A stretch of DNA of 7,241 nt from an uncultured Granulosicoccaceae bacterium (GTDB taxonomy: Bacteria; Pseudomonadota; Gammaproteobacteria; Granulosicoccales; Granulosicoccaceae), in NCBI GenBank assembly GCA_937951695.1, contig CALFBL010000022.1:1-7241 (forward strand), read 5' to 3'. Positions 6,563 through 7,241 of the stretch are shown piece after piece. Within the stretch, counting starts at the first letter, position 1. The number at the start of each line of letters is the position of its first letter. The position numbers and the translations under genes are program-made. Under the pieces are notes generated by a model that worked only from the letters and a program-made list of their open reading frames with translations, made no database searches and was not told the DNA's origin.

Positions 6563-6589
6563 AACCTGAACGTGTCGGTGACGATCAGG
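6561..6589 (-). terminator. Intrinsic terminator of the iron permease gene
   Basis: Read on the minus strand, CCTGA-T-CGT pairs with ACG-T-TCAGG around a seven-base loop (CACCGAC). This gives an eight-pair stem with one T-T mismatch, followed at once by TTTT (6564-6561). The stem contains the TGA stop of the permease gene. The plus-strand reading lacks a U-tract, so it should act mainly on the leftward transcript, although the hairpin may also slow transcription leaving glyA. Confidence 0.5.
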
Positions 6590-7241
6590 GACGATCGCTG
6601 TCGCGGGACCGATCAATCGTGGTGCTCAGCAGCACCACAGGCAGTAGCCCCACCAGTACGATCAGCAGTGAAAATAACGCGCTCTCGCCGATGAGCTCGT
6701 CCGAGGCAAACTGGTACACCTGAGTGGCCAGTGTGTCGAAATTAAATGGGCGTAGTACCAGAGTGGCCGGTAACTCTTTCATGCCGTCAACGAATACCAC
6801 CAGCGCTGCAGTCAGTAGCCCGCTTCGCATCAGGGGCAAATGCACCCGAGTCAGAATACCCAGCGACGATTGACCCAGCGATCGAGCAGCATCGTCCATA
6901 TGAGGGCTGATTTTTTTCATGCTAGAGTCAATGCCGCCTTGGGCCACGGCTAGAAATCGCACCGTGTAGGCAAATACTAAAATGCCCATCGACCCGGACA
7001 GCAGCAGCCCGGTCGATACATCAAAGCGCTCACGCATGAACGCATCCAGCGCATTATCGAATCGGGAAAACGGAATCATGATCCCAATGGCGAGAACAGC
7101 TCCTGGGATAGCGTAGCCTAAGCTGGACACCTGAACGGCTGCCTTCAGCGCCGTACTGTTGATCAAGCGCTTACTGTAACTGAGCAACAAACCGATGGTA
7201 ACGGCGGTCACCGCTGCCATGGCGGACAACGTAATGCTGTT
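6585..7241 (-). CDS. Ferric-iron ABC transporter permease, FbpB-like, C-terminal part (partial)
   Basis: The frame is open to the right edge, so the 218 visible residues are only the C-terminal part of an inner-membrane permease. FbpB-type proteins are usually over 500 residues with two fused permease halves, and this would be most of the second half. About five hydrophobic helices are visible. The cytoplasmic EAA loop that docks the ATPase reads DDAARSLGQSSLGILTRVHLPL. It is followed by VFVDGMKELPATLVLRPFNFDTLAT, wording highly typical of Fe(III) permeases of the FbpB/SfuB/FutB type. They import ferric iron delivered by a periplasmic binding protein. A TTG at 7229 is not the true start, because the codons upstream continue a plausible membrane segment. 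The binding protein or ATPase gene may lie to the right. The stop lies inside a terminator hairpin. Confidence 0.9.
   Translation of the reverse strand, partial: NSITLSAMAAVTAVTIGLLLSYSKRLINSTALKAAVQVSSLGYAIPGAVLAIGIMIPFSRFDNALDAFMRERFDVSTGLLLSGSMGILVFAYTVRFLAVAQGGIDSSMKKISPHMDDAARSLGQSSLGILTRVHLPLMRSGLLTAALVVFVDGMKELPATLVLRPFNFDTLATQVYQFASDELIGESALFSLLIVLVGLLPVVLLSTTIDRSRDSDRP

Overview
The window looks like chromosomal DNA from a marine-type gammaproteobacterium. GlyA and the YadG/YadH-like exporter are of gammaproteobacterial type. The two-component pair closely resembles the 'proteobacterial dedicated sortase system' regulators PdsR and PdsS, which are found mainly in marine Proteobacteria. 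No species can be named from the sequence alone.

Layout from left to right. Positions 1-76 hold no gene that can be supported. A small one-helix membrane protein of unknown function (77-289, minus) is transcribed leftward. A divergent intergenic region (290-478) carries candidate promoters for both directions and nested inverted repeats (351-384). Four genes follow on the plus strand with very tight spacing: response regulator pdsR (479-1192), sensor kinase pdsS (1218-3452), an ABC ATPase (3457-4410) and its ABC-2 permease (4407-5168). Gaps are 25 bp, 4 bp and a 4-bp ATGA overlap, so this is probably one operon. A weak hairpin and a candidate extended -10 promoter lie in 5169-5293, ahead of glyA (5294-6562), serine hydroxymethyltransferase with a GTG start. 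Convergent to glyA is the C-terminal part of an FbpB-type ferric-iron ABC permease (6585-7241, minus), which runs off the right edge. A hairpin with a U-tract at its stop codon serves as its terminator.

How it may work together (inference): PdsS has a large extracytoplasmic part with a CBM9-like beta-sandwich near its N-terminus. It would sense an envelope or carbohydrate-like signal and phosphorylate PdsR. PdsR would regulate genes of a Gram-negative sortase system, in which a variant sortase and its LPXTG-type target are the usual partners. Neither partner is in this window, so they should be sought beyond the left edge. The exporter pair downstream of pdsS is probably co-expressed with the regulators.

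The most unusual sequence feature is a perfect in-phase hexanucleotide array (1941-1988, eight GTSGAT units). It encodes a (Val-Asp)8 run inside the sensor domain of PdsS and looks like slipped-strand expansion of a normally short Asp motif. glyA and the iron permease are ordinary housekeeping or transport genes.
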